Shown here one piece after another: positions 24,115 to 32,284 of a stretch of DNA of 64,000 nt (the stretch's first letter is position 1; each line of letters begins with the position of its first letter). Position numbers and translations under genes: made by a program. The DNA comes from Gracilibacillus alcaliphilus (lineage in GTDB: Bacteria; Bacillota; Bacilli; Bacillales; Amphibacillaceae), in the NCBI RefSeq assembly GCF_016909015.1, contig NZ_JAFBFA010000002.1, positions 62,001-126,000 of the forward strand. Direction: 5' to 3'. The notes under the pieces were generated by a model that had not been told where the DNA came from, ran no database searches, and saw nothing but the letters and a program-made list of their open reading frames with translations.

Positions 24115-25281
24115 TTATTTATTTTCATTTAAAGTGGCAGCTATTAATGTTTTGGCGGCAATCATCATAGCTCGTTCATCAAAATCGAACAATGGATGGT
24201 GATGTGGGACAAAACCATTGTCTATTTGGGCTCCGGTAAAAAAGAAGGCTCCCGGCTTTTCTTGCAGATAATAAGCAAAATCTTCACCAGTCATGCTTGG
24301 CTTTATCATTTGCACCTTATCCACTTCTTTTATTTGCTGAGCCGCCTGCAAGATTTTCTCTGCATATGGCTGATGATTGACAACCGGTGGATACCCGTAT
24401 AGATAATCATATGTATAGTCCATCCCATTTGCCAAACAAACACCGCGAGTAATGGTTTCTATTTCTTCACGAATGAACTGCTGTATATCCGGATTAAAGG
24501 TACGTACAGTTCCCTCCAAGTGCCCTGTTTCTGGAATAACATTATAGGCATTACCGGCATGAAACTTACCAATCGAGACTACTGCTGTCTCTAGAGGGTC
24601 AACGCGTCGACTCACAATTTGCTGCAGGCTGACTGTAAGCTGCGATCCAGCAACAATCGGATCTTTGGTTTGATGGGGGATAGCACCATGTCCGCCTGCT
24701 CCTTTAAGCTTAATCACAAAACGGTCAGCAGCAGCCATAAAATTCCCAGGGGCAGTCTCAATCACGCCATATGGCGTACTAGTCCATAAGTGTGTTCCAT
24801 ATACTACATCTACATTATCTAAAATACCAGATTCTATTATGGGTTTAGCCCCGCCAGGAGCTACTTCTTCGGCATGTTGATGGATAAAGACAACCTGGCC
24901 TGCGAGTTGATCTTGATGTTTTTTTAATGCATTCGCAATTGCCAACAAGACAGCTGTGTGACCATCATGTCCGCAGGCATGCATTACATTTGGATATTTT
25001 GATTTATAGGGTACGTCTTTGTCATCTTGAATAGGCAGGGCATCAAAGTCAGCCCGCAGTGCTACCGTCTTCCCGGGCTTAGAACCTGTTAATGTAGCAA
25101 CCACGCCATTTCCACCTACATTAGCTTGGAATGGTATATCTAATAATTGATATTGTTCTTGAATAAAGGCGGATGTTTTCGTTTCTTGAAAGGACAGCTC
25201 GGGGTATTGGTGTAAGAACCGTCTTGTCTTTACCATCTCTTCATAGAGCGCCTCAATTTCTGCAAAAAGTATATCTTCCAT
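24115..25281 (-). CDS. yhaA: M20-family amidohydrolase YhaA
   Basis: Zinc-dependent N-acyl-amino-acid amidohydrolase of the M20D/HipO group, 388 residues. Metal-binding motifs are visible: HACGHDGHTA near residue 100, HQHAEEVAPGG near 135 with the catalytic Glu pair, and HHHPLFDFDE near the C-terminus. The dimerisation-domain motif GAGGHGAIPHQTKDP is present. ATG follows GGGGTGAG. It sits next to ecsB on the other strand, as in B. subtilis apart from the missing ecsC. The natural substrate is unknown. Confidence 0.93.
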   Translation of the reverse strand: MEDILFAEIEALYEEMVKTRRFLHQYPELSFQETKTSAFIQEQYQLLDIPFQANVGGNGVVATLTGSKPGKTVALRADFDALPIQDDKDVPYKSKYPNVMHACGHDGHTAVLLAIANALKKHQDQLAGQVVFIHQHAEEVAPGGAKPIIESGILDNVDVVYGTHLWTSTPYGVIETAPGNFMAAADRFVIKLKGAGGHGAIPHQTKDPIVAGSQLTVSLQQIVSRRVDPLETAVVSIGKFHAGNAYNVIPETGHLEGTVRTFNPDIQQFIREEIETITRGVCLANGMDYTYDYLYGYPPVVNHQPYAEKILQAAQQIKEVDKVQMIKPSMTGEDFAYYLQEKPGAFFFTGAQIDNGFVPHHHPLFDFDERAMMIAAKTLIAATLNENK

Positions 25282-25731
25282 CTCATCACCCCATTGCGAT
25301 TGTTTCCTTTTATTATAGCATAATCGCTAGACGGTGTTGGAATAAATCCTAACTCTATTACACTAACGTAATCTTAATTTTATTCAGGTATGTATGGAAA
25401 CAATGATTATAGGGGGTAATGTTAAGTCCCTCATAACGTATATTGTTATTTCGGCTAGCTGTTTGAATTGGACAAAATTAGTGTCACAGGAATGTCACAA
25501 AGATAGAGTAAGCCAAGCAAGGGAGTGGAAATAGGTAGCTGTTCATTGACGATGTATGTTGATATCTCCCGCCTTTTTCTCTGCCTATAAGAAAAAAATC
25601 TTTACCTGTGTATTATCTTCCTCTATCATGGAGAGGTCTTGATGTCGACGACTACCCATCCTATACAGGCGGAGTGTTTGTGTTTCAAAGGCAGTTATGT
25701 ATAATAAATATGAAAGGGGAATAGAACGAAG
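25282..25731. other. 450-bp spacer between yhaA and bdbC
   Basis: Holds the bdbC promoter at its right end. Between 25521 and 25588 four complementary segments (GGGAG, ATAGGTAG, CTCCC, CTGCCTAT) occur in an interleaved, pseudoknot-like order. It matches no RNA family I know. No open frame has a ribosome binding site. Confidence 0.45.
25678..25705 (+). promoter_or_regulatory. Sigma-A-type promoter of bdbC
   Basis: TTGTGT (25678-25683), 16 bases, then TATAAT (25700-25705), about 27 bases before the bdbC start codon. Confidence 0.55.
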
Positions 25732-26154
25732 ATGGACAAGCGATCAGAGATACTGTTATTTGTAATATGGGCCCAAAGTGCAGTGGCCATGGCAGGCAGT
25801 CTGTTTTATTCAGAAGTAATGAAGTTTATCCCTTGTGAACTATGTTGGTTTCAACGTATTTTGATGTATCCACTAGTCGCTATTTATGGTTATGCATTAT
25901 ATAAGAAAGATATTCGATATGCCTTTCCAGGCCTTATTCTTAGTGGGATAGGCGTATTTGTATCTGCGTATCATTATGCTATTCAGAAGGTACCGAGTTT
26001 ACAAGCGGCAGGTGATGCATGTGGAGTCATCCCTTGTACCACTACTTATGTTAACTTTCTTGGCTTTGTCACGATTCCATTTCAAGCGTTGATTGCCTTT
26101 CTTGTGATTTCGATTATTCATATTTATCTTATTGTGAAGCAAAGGAGAGCTTAG
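25732..26154 (+). CDS. bdbC: Thiol-disulfide oxidoreductase BdbC (DsbB-like)
   Basis: Membrane quinone oxidoreductase that reoxidises an extracytoplasmic thiol oxidase. Four membrane helices in 140 residues; the first redox pair is Cys35/Cys38 (CELC) and the second Cys96/Cys101 (ACGVIPC), the arrangement of BdbC/DsbB. The ribosome binding site is AAAGGGG. Its stop is followed one base later by the GTG of a thioredoxin-like gene that is probably its redox partner. Confidence 0.95.
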   Translation: MDKRSEILLFVIWAQSAVAMAGSLFYSEVMKFIPCELCWFQRILMYPLVAIYGYALYKKDIRYAFPGLILSGIGVFVSAYHYAIQKVPSLQAAGDACGVIPCTTTYVNFLGFVTIPFQALIAFLVISIIHIYLIVKQRRA

Positions 26155-26155
26155 T

Positions 26156-26638
26156 GTGAAGAAAGTAATTATATTTATATCGATACTAGTTGTTGTGTTT
26201 GTAGCGCTTATATTTGTGGTAAACTATCAAAATTCTAAACAACTAGAAGGGGTAGAGAATCCCTATAATAAGTCTAATTTAAATCAGGCGACGATCGATC
26301 AGCTGGAAGATCCGTTATATCAAAATCAGATTTTACCAGAAGATTTAGAAGAGAGGATAGAAGCTGGTGAAGATGTGACTGTTTATTTCTACAGTCCTAC
26401 TTGTGTTCATTGTCAGCGTGTGACACCAACTGTGGTGCCGATGACTGAAGATATGGGGATAGATTTGGTGAAATTAAACTTGCTAGAATTCAATGCGGCT
26501 TGGGATACGTTTGCGATAGAAAGAACACCAACTATTGTTCATTACAGCAATGGCGAAGAGACAGCAAGACTTGTCGGTGAACAGCCGCAAACTAATTTCA
26601 CTGATTTCTTTAATCAAGAAGTGTTGGGTGAATCCTAA
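26156..26638 (+). CDS. Membrane-anchored thioredoxin-like protein
   Basis: A 160-residue protein with an N-terminal anchor (about 4-22) and an extracytoplasmic thioredoxin fold. The active site is CVHC (Cys83, Cys86) in FYSPTCVHCQRV, and the cis-Pro loop is ERTPTIVHY. It is shorter than the DsbA-type BdbD that partners BdbC in B. subtilis and lacks the helical insertion, so it is more like a reductant or alternative oxidase partner. GTG start with AAAGGAGAGC. It is almost fused to bdbC, which argues for joint function in disulfide formation. Confidence 0.88.
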   Translation: MKKVIIFISILVVVFVALIFVVNYQNSKQLEGVENPYNKSNLNQATIDQLEDPLYQNQILPEDLEERIEAGEDVTVYFYSPTCVHCQRVTPTVVPMTEDMGIDLVKLNLLEFNAAWDTFAIERTPTIVHYSNGEETARLVGEQPQTNFTDFFNQEVLGES

Positions 26639-26698
26639 AAAGGCTGTGGAAAAACTGCTCGCCTTTGATCCATGTATAAATAGAATTTATTTGCATAG

Positions 26699-26743
26699 AA
26701 ACATCAAGGGACAGGTCCGTAATGGGTCTGTCCCTTGATGTTT
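26699..26743. terminator. Bidirectional terminator between the bdbC operon and hmoB
   Basis: AAACATCAAGGGACAG (26699-26714) and CTGTCCCTTGATGTTT (26728-26743) form a perfect sixteen-base stem between convergent genes. Confidence 0.9.
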
Positions 26744-26746
26744 CTA

Positions 26747-27241
26747 TTAGCCTTCATTCGTGTCCTCCTCTTCCTGTCTGCCGACTTGGAAGATTTCATT
26801 ATAGGCAGGCCCATTTAGATAAGGTCGGTTTTTCTTTGTGGGTAAAGGAGAGTCTGCCTGCCATTTATGATAGTCTTGCAGATCTGTCCATTCCAATAAG
26901 ATGACATAGATATTTCCCTGCATAGGACGTAATAAACGAGCTGCAACAACAGAGGAGAACTGTTGAATCACTTTTTTATACTCCGATTCAAAAATAGGCA
27001 AGCCTTCGGTTGTGACCGGAATGAATGACAGACTGGCATAGCCTTGCTCTTCTAAGCTGCCTTGCTTTGCAATAATTTGATAATCTCTGCTTTCCGTGAA
27101 CACACTAGGTTTTTCATCCTCATAATAGGCAACCGTCTTGATGTCATTTTCCAGTAGAAGAAAAGGAGAAATGACATGTTTTTCTTGCATCTCTTCTAGA
27201 TACGCAAATGTTCCGTTTGTCATATAAGCCTTCAAATTCAT
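26747..27241 (-). CDS. hmoB: Haem-degrading monooxygenase HmoB-type
   Basis: Antibiotic-biosynthesis-monooxygenase (ABM) fold protein of the HmoB/YhgC type, which breaks down haem and releases iron. The ABM domain is in the C-terminal half: IPVTTEGLPIFESEYKK at about 75-91, VVAARLLRPM, and VILLEWTDLQDYHKWQ. The N-terminal half (about 1-65) is the extension that separates HmoB from the smaller HmoA. Length 164 residues is usual. It neighbours pbpF and hemEHY as yhgC does in B. subtilis. Confidence 0.88.
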   Translation of the reverse strand: MNLKAYMTNGTFAYLEEMQEKHVISPFLLLENDIKTVAYYEDEKPSVFTESRDYQIIAKQGSLEEQGYASLSFIPVTTEGLPIFESEYKKVIQQFSSVVAARLLRPMQGNIYVILLEWTDLQDYHKWQADSPLPTKKNRPYLNGPAYNEIFQVGRQEEEDTNEG

Positions 27242-27540
27242 CCACTCCCTCTTTTTATTTTATCCCCGGTACAAATGTCCGTTAGCCTTCACTTCCAGTT
27301 CTGGAGGTAGTATAAGTAAGGATAACAGACGGTAACATCCTCGAAGCCTTGATTATCATCAGCATACCATAACAGAGGCTAAATTATTCGTCGCTTACCA
27401 CTATTCTGTGCTAAAATAAGACTGTTGTCTAATTTTAAAGAATGTAATCAAAATGATATATTTAAGTTGTTTTGCAAATAATGAAAGGTTTTTGGCATAA
27501 CCTATTGGTGACAAGTTTGCTGAGAAAGGCGGTGAATGGT
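27242..27540. other. Spacer between hmoB and pbpF
   Basis: Divergent promoter region. No confident -35/-10 pair, Fur box or repeat was found; the part from 27472 is an in-frame upstream extension of pbpF that I treat as untranslated. Confidence 0.4.
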
Positions 27541-29712
27541 ATGGATAAAGAAAAACTGAAACAGTTTGGGATTAGCTGTTTACAGACAATGAAGCGATAC
27601 AGATGGATCTCCATTATATTTGCTTCCATGTTTCTTATCTCAATTCTTGGTTATTTGTTTATCATTTTTGGTGGACGATTTGTATTTGACGAAAAAGCCG
27701 TCATTCTTCCCACTACTTCCACCGTTGTTGCAGAAGATGGAACTATCTTAGGTGAATTATACACGGAGAATAGGAAGTATGTCACGATAAATCAAATCCC
27801 TGAACATGTACAGCAAGCCTTTTTGGCAGTAGAGGATCAACGCTTTTATGATCATGCCGGGATCTCGTTTCCAGCTGTGGCTCGAGCCATTTATCGCGAT
27901 ATATTAGCGATGCAGAAAGTAGAAGGGGGCAGCACCATCACTCAGCAATTAGCCAAAAACTTATTTCTGGAGAATGATAAATCTTGGATGCGTAAGACAA
28001 AAGAAGTGATGGCTTCAATTTATTTGGAGCGTAATTATACCAAATCAGATATTTTAGAACTTTATTTAAATGAGATTTACTTGGCCCACGGCATTTATGG
28101 AGTAGGAACTGCAGCGGAGTATTTTTTTAATAAACCAATTGAGGAGCTTACTATTGATGAGGGGGCCTTGTTGGCCGCAATGGTAAAGGCACCGAATAGT
28201 TATTCTCCTCATCATGATATCGAGCTGGCCAAAGAACGACGGAATATAGTGCTGCAGCAATTAGCGAATGTTGGTGAGATTTCAACAGAAAAACTGTTGG
28301 AATTGGAAGCAAAAGATGTAAAAGTGACAGACCAACCTGAAGAACGTGATCCATGGCTGGATGACTACTTGGCTTATGTATTAGAGGAAGCGGAGCAAAA
28401 ATATCATTTGAGCCGTGAATCTTTAAAACGCGGAGGGTATACGATAGAAGTGCATGTAGACCCAGAGATGCAGCGGATAGCTTATCAGCAAATGCAGGAT
28501 CATCGCTTTTTCTCTGGTTCTAATCAGGAGATGGACAGCAGTTTTGTCTTGATGAATCAGGAAACAGGCGCTCTCAAGGTATTAATCGCAGATCGCCAGT
28601 TTCAATTGGGGGATACTAATCATTTGTTAACAAGGAAACAGCCGGGATCGATTATCAAACCAATTGCCGTATATGCCCCGGCTTTAGAACAGGGGGACTA
28701 CCAGCCGTACGGGCTGCTCCCAGACCAAGACATGAGTTATGACGGCTATCAAGTAGGTAATCCTGATGGACAATTTGAAGGAGAAGTTACCATGTATGAT
28801 GCCATCAGAACCTCTAAGAATGCTCCGGCTGTATGGCTGCTAGATCAAATAGGGATTGGCTACAGTAAATCCATGTTAGCAAAGATGAACATGACGTTAG
28901 AAGATAATGGTTTAGCAATTGCCTTAGGAGGGCTAGAACAAGGAGTTACTCCTATACAGATGGCGGAAGCTTACCGCCCATTTATTCATAATGGAGAATG
29001 GTTGGAGTCTTCGAGCATTCGTGCGATCTATAACAATAAACAAGAGGAAGTAGAAAGAGACGCTATACAAACGAAGCCGGTATTTCAGCCACAAGTTGCT
29101 TGGGATATGTTAAAAATGCTTGAAGCTGTTGTGACAGATGGGACAGCTGCCTCTGGTGATTACACGAAAGCTTTAGCTGGCAAGACAGGATCAACACAAC
29201 ACCCGGAAGTACCTGGAGAAGTAAAAGATGCATGGTTTGCTGGGATTACGCCTGAGTATGTAACAGCCACATGGATAGGATATGATCAAGCAACAGCAGA
29301 TAATTATTTAACAACTGGTTCGGAGTCAGCCGTACAACTAACCAAGTCCATTCTTACTGAAATGGATAAACTAACACCATTAACTGAGGAATTTGAGGTG
29401 CCGGAGGATGTTGAGGATCTCCCGGATCCCATTCGTCTGCCAACAATTGATGATGTAGATGCTAAGATAGGCATTGGTGGTTTTTCCTTATTACAAGTAG
29501 AGCTAACATGGACAGCTGCAGAAGATAGTCGTGTAGTATATCGTGTCTATGAGCGCAATGACCAAGAGGATGAGCTAGTTGGTGAAGTGGAAGGGGAAGG
29601 GACATACACAATCAGCCCGATTCCTCTGTTTCAGACAAAGGAATATTATGTGGTACCTTATAATCCTTTAAGTGATCAAACCGGAGAGCCGTCTAACATT
29701 GCTGCATTGTAG
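27541..29712 (+). CDS. pbpF: Class A penicillin-binding protein PbpF
   Basis: Bifunctional peptidoglycan synthase, 723 residues, anchored by one helix (about 23-44). Glycosyltransferase (GT51) motifs: EDQRFYDHAG with catalytic Glu at about 98, and EGGSTITQQLAKN at about 128. Transpeptidase motifs: SIIK (Ser at about 370), SKN in RTSKNAPAVW, and KTGST near 540. The last 95 residues form a fibronectin-III-like extension. The ATG at 27541 follows GGCGGTGA; earlier in-frame starts lack a ribosome binding site. Its TAG stop overlaps the first bases of mini-element D, which supplies a terminator. Adjacent to hemE as in B. subtilis. Confidence 0.94.
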   Translation: MDKEKLKQFGISCLQTMKRYRWISIIFASMFLISILGYLFIIFGGRFVFDEKAVILPTTSTVVAEDGTILGELYTENRKYVTINQIPEHVQQAFLAVEDQRFYDHAGISFPAVARAIYRDILAMQKVEGGSTITQQLAKNLFLENDKSWMRKTKEVMASIYLERNYTKSDILELYLNEIYLAHGIYGVGTAAEYFFNKPIEELTIDEGALLAAMVKAPNSYSPHHDIELAKERRNIVLQQLANVGEISTEKLLELEAKDVKVTDQPEERDPWLDDYLAYVLEEAEQKYHLSRESLKRGGYTIEVHVDPEMQRIAYQQMQDHRFFSGSNQEMDSSFVLMNQETGALKVLIADRQFQLGDTNHLLTRKQPGSIIKPIAVYAPALEQGDYQPYGLLPDQDMSYDGYQVGNPDGQFEGEVTMYDAIRTSKNAPAVWLLDQIGIGYSKSMLAKMNMTLEDNGLAIALGGLEQGVTPIQMAEAYRPFIHNGEWLESSSIRAIYNNKQEEVERDAIQTKPVFQPQVAWDMLKMLEAVVTDGTAASGDYTKALAGKTGSTQHPEVPGEVKDAWFAGITPEYVTATWIGYDQATADNYLTTGSESAVQLTKSILTEMDKLTPLTEEFEVPEDVEDLPDPIRLPTIDDVDAKIGIGGFSLLQVELTWTAAEDSRVVYRVYERNDQEDELVGEVEGEGTYTISPIPLFQTKEYYVVPYNPLSDQTGEPSNIAAL

Positions 29713-29769
29713 AGGTTGTTCAAAAAGGCCGATAAAAAGGATCTTCATCGGTCTTTTTGAACACGCACT
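29711..29769 (+). repeat. Mini hairpin element, copy D, acting as terminator of pbpF
   Basis: Only the two ends of the A/B/C element family remain: AGAGGTTGTTCAAAAAGGCC on the left and the complementary end, terminating in TTTTTGAACACGCACT, on the right. AAAAAGGCCGAT pairs with ATCGGTCTTTTT, making a T-run hairpin directly at the pbpF stop. Confidence 0.85.
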
Positions 29770-29775
29770 ATTAGA

Positions 29776-29804
29776 TTGACAATAGCTTGGTTGTAAATTA
29801 CAAT
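29776..29804 (+). promoter_or_regulatory. Sigma-A promoter of hemE
   Basis: TTGACA (29776-29781), exactly 17 bases, TACAAT (29799-29804). This is the closest match to consensus in the window and lies about 110 bp before hemE. Confidence 0.8.
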
Positions 29805-29814
29805 TATTTTTTAG

Positions 29815-29829
29815 TTATAATTATTACAA
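29815..29829 (+). promoter_or_regulatory. PerR box downstream of the hemE promoter
   Basis: TTATAATTATTACAA matches the B. subtilis PerR consensus TTATAATNATTATAA at 14 of 15 positions. It starts about four bases after the predicted +1, where a bound repressor would block transcription. Confidence 0.65.
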
Positions 29830-29913
29830 TTTATTGAACGTTTGCTAAAAGACTATACAGATTCAGATAAACCTTCTATAGTTAAAATGGGAATATAAAA
29901 AAGGGTGAAGCAG

Positions 29914-30945
29914 ATGACGAAATTTAATGACACGATTTTGAAGGCCTTTCGAGGGGAAGCAACAGATTACACACCGGTCTGGTATATGCGCCAGGCAGGC
30001 AGGTCACAAAAAGAGTATCGGGAATTAAAAAAGAAGTACTCTTTATTTGAAATTACACATCAGCCAGAATTATGTGCTTATGTGACAAGGTTACCTGTAG
30101 AGATGTACAATGTAGACGCAGCGGTATTATACAAAGACATTATGTCACCCCTGCCGGCAATTGGAGTGGATGTGGATATCAAGGCAGGGATCGGACCTGT
30201 GATTGATAATCCAGTTCGGTCGTTCCGTGACATTGACAAACTGGGGACGATAGACCCGGAAAGTGATGTTCCTTACGTCTTAGAGACCATTCGTTTATTA
30301 ACAAAAGAACAGCTGAATGTACCGCTTATTGGTTTTAGTGGAGCGCCATTTACTATAGCAAGTTACATGGTTGAAGGCGGCCCTTCGAAGAACTATCATA
30401 AGACAAAAGGGTTAATGTATAGTGATTCAAAAGCCTGGTTTGCTTTAATGGATAAACTGGCAGATATGACGATTACTTATGTAAAGGCACAGGTGAAGGC
30501 AGGGGCCCAAGCTATTCAAATCTTTGATTCATGGGTAGGGGCATTAAATGCTGCCGACTACAGAACTTACATAAAACCAGTAATGCAGCGGATTTTTAGC
30601 GAATTACGCGACACTAATGTACCGCTTATTATGTTTGGCGTAGGTGCTAGTCATCTAATTAAAGAATGGAATGACCTGCCCGTGGATGTTATTGGATTAG
30701 ACTGGCGTTTATCAATCAAAGAGGCACGTGCATTAGGAGTAACAAAGGCTTTACAAGGTAATCTGGATCCAGCGTTCTTATTATCGGATTGGGACGTGGC
30801 CATAGAAAGAACGAAACAGATTATTGAGCAAGGAAAGGAACAGCCAGGTCATGTGTTTAACTTGGGACATGGCGTAGTACCGGAAATCAGTCCAGAACGT
30901 TTACAAAAACTAACTGCCTTTATTCATGAATATTCACAAAAATAA
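29914..30945 (+). CDS. hemE: Uroporphyrinogen decarboxylase
   Basis: Converts uroporphyrinogen III to coproporphyrinogen III in cytosolic haem synthesis. The 343-residue protein has the N-terminal signature TPVWYMRQAGR, SGAPFTIASYMVEGG, the substrate-site Asp in YKDIMSP, and the C-terminal FNLGHGVVPE. ATG 29914 follows AAGGGTGAAG; the GTG at 29905 lies inside that site. It is the first gene of hemE-hemH-hemY but is separated from hemH by 400 bp containing repeat element C. A consensus promoter and PerR-like box precede it. Confidence 0.97.
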   Translation: MTKFNDTILKAFRGEATDYTPVWYMRQAGRSQKEYRELKKKYSLFEITHQPELCAYVTRLPVEMYNVDAAVLYKDIMSPLPAIGVDVDIKAGIGPVIDNPVRSFRDIDKLGTIDPESDVPYVLETIRLLTKEQLNVPLIGFSGAPFTIASYMVEGGPSKNYHKTKGLMYSDSKAWFALMDKLADMTITYVKAQVKAGAQAIQIFDSWVGALNAADYRTYIKPVMQRIFSELRDTNVPLIMFGVGASHLIKEWNDLPVDVIGLDWRLSIKEARALGVTKALQGNLDPAFLLSDWDVAIERTKQIIEQGKEQPGHVFNLGHGVVPEISPERLQKLTAFIHEYSQK

Positions 30946-31011
30946 TCGATCATGATAGAGGTTACGAGCAGGAAAAACATAGTACTATGGAGTAACATAT
31001 ATTTAACTAGC

Positions 31012-31323
31012 AGTGTGTGTTCAAAAAGTCAGACAAAAAGGACCATCATAGGTTAAGTTCGCAACATCGTGTTGCAACACCGATACTAGTACGTTGTGTG
31101 TGTCGGCAGGCTAAACCCATAACATCCTGTCATAACGCCTGCACTAGTACGTCCTGTACGTCGAAAAGTTCGAGGAGGCGGCGCAGCTTTGAGTAACGGA
31201 CTTGTACAGGATGTGTTGACTTCTGCGTTGTCCACATGATGGGGGGCGGTTTTAGTAGAAGTTCCCTATTATCAACGCCGACATTCGATGTGTCACTTTT
31301 AGCGGACTTTTTGAACATCCTCT
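31012..31323. repeat. Hairpin-array element, copy C (312 bp), between hemE and hemH
   Basis: Ends AGTGTGTGTTCAAAAAGTC and GGACTTTTTGAACATCCTCT are the inverted ends of the family. Internal mini-hairpins include GCAAC-ATCGT-GTTGC (31061-31075) and GTAC-GTCCT-GTAC (31147-31159). It fills most of the hemE-hemH spacer and ends 22 bp before the hemH start. Confidence 0.85.
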
Positions 31324-31345
31324 AGCAGGAAAGGGATGTTTCATC

Positions 31346-32284
31346 GTGACAAAGAAAAAAGTAGGTCTGCTTGTGATGGCTTACGGAACGCCATATGAAG
31401 AGGCAGATATTGAACGATATTATACACATATCCGTCATGGCCGTAAACCATCACAGGAGATGCTAGACGATCTAACTGCACGCTATCAAGCAATTGGAGG
31501 CATCTCGCCTCTTGCACGTATTACGAAAGAACAGGCAGAAGCAATGGAAAAGCGGGCAAATCAACTGCAAGATCATGTAGAGTTTGTACACTACCTGGGA
31601 TTAAAGCATATTGAACCCTTTGTGGAAGAGGCTGTCGAACAAATGGCAAAGGACGGTATTACAGAAGCTGTCTCCATTGTATTGGCACCTCACTATTCTA
31701 CCTTCAGTGTTAAATCTTATAATGGACGGGCTCAAGAAGAAGCAGTGAAGCATGGAATCACCTTAAAATCAGTGGAAAGCTGGTATCAGGCAGAAGGATT
31801 CATCAACTATTGGGCCGATGTGATTACACAGGAATTTCAAAAGATTGAAGATAAGGAGAAGGCCGTCTTGGTTGTCTCTGCTCACAGCTTGCCAGAGAAA
31901 ATTCTGCAAAACGGTGATCCTTATCCAAAGCAGCTGGAAGAAACAGCAGCAAGCATCCAAGAGAAGACTGGCATTGAACATGTAGAAATCGGCTGGCAGA
32001 GTGAGGGAAATACTCCTGATCCATGGCTGGGCCCAGATGTTCAAGACCTAACAAGGGACTTATTTGAACAAAAAGGCTATCGTTCATTTGTTTATGCACC
32101 AGTAGGTTTTGTCGCAGATCATTTAGAAGTATTATATGATAATGATTATGAGTGTAAAGTGGTATGTGAAGAGCTGGGGACAGATTACTACCGCCCGCCA
32201 ATGCCAAATGTTGCACCAGCTTTTATTCATACTTTGGCTGAGATTATCATTGACAAGTACCAAAGTGATGATGAACAATCATGA
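31346..32284 (+). CDS. hemH: Ferrochelatase (coproporphyrin ferrochelatase)
   Basis: Inserts Fe(II) into coproporphyrin III in the Gram-positive coproporphyrin-dependent haem pathway (also called cpfC). Of 312 residues, visible motifs are GLLVMAYGTP, LAPHYSTFS, the metal-site His in SAHSLPEKI (about 182-190), and WQSEGNTPDPWLGPD with the conserved Glu. GTG start with AAAGGGATG before it. Its stop overlaps the hemY start (ATGA). The upstream spacer is taken up by element C, so expression depends on read-through of that element or on a promoter I cannot identify. Confidence 0.97.
   Translation: MTKKKVGLLVMAYGTPYEEADIERYYTHIRHGRKPSQEMLDDLTARYQAIGGISPLARITKEQAEAMEKRANQLQDHVEFVHYLGLKHIEPFVEEAVEQMAKDGITEAVSIVLAPHYSTFSVKSYNGRAQEEAVKHGITLKSVESWYQAEGFINYWADVITQEFQKIEDKEKAVLVVSAHSLPEKILQNGDPYPKQLEETAASIQEKTGIEHVEIGWQSEGNTPDPWLGPDVQDLTRDLFEQKGYRSFVYAPVGFVADHLEVLYDNDYECKVVCEELGTDYYRPPMPNVAPAFIHTLAEIIIDKYQSDDEQS

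Noticed and set aside
25282..25700. T-box leader upstream of bdbC
   Set aside because: No AGGGTGG-type T-box sequence and no adjacent aminoacylation or amino acid gene.
26535..26738. Frame overlapping the end of the thioredoxin-like gene
   Set aside because: Out-of-frame shadow that continues into the bidirectional terminator.
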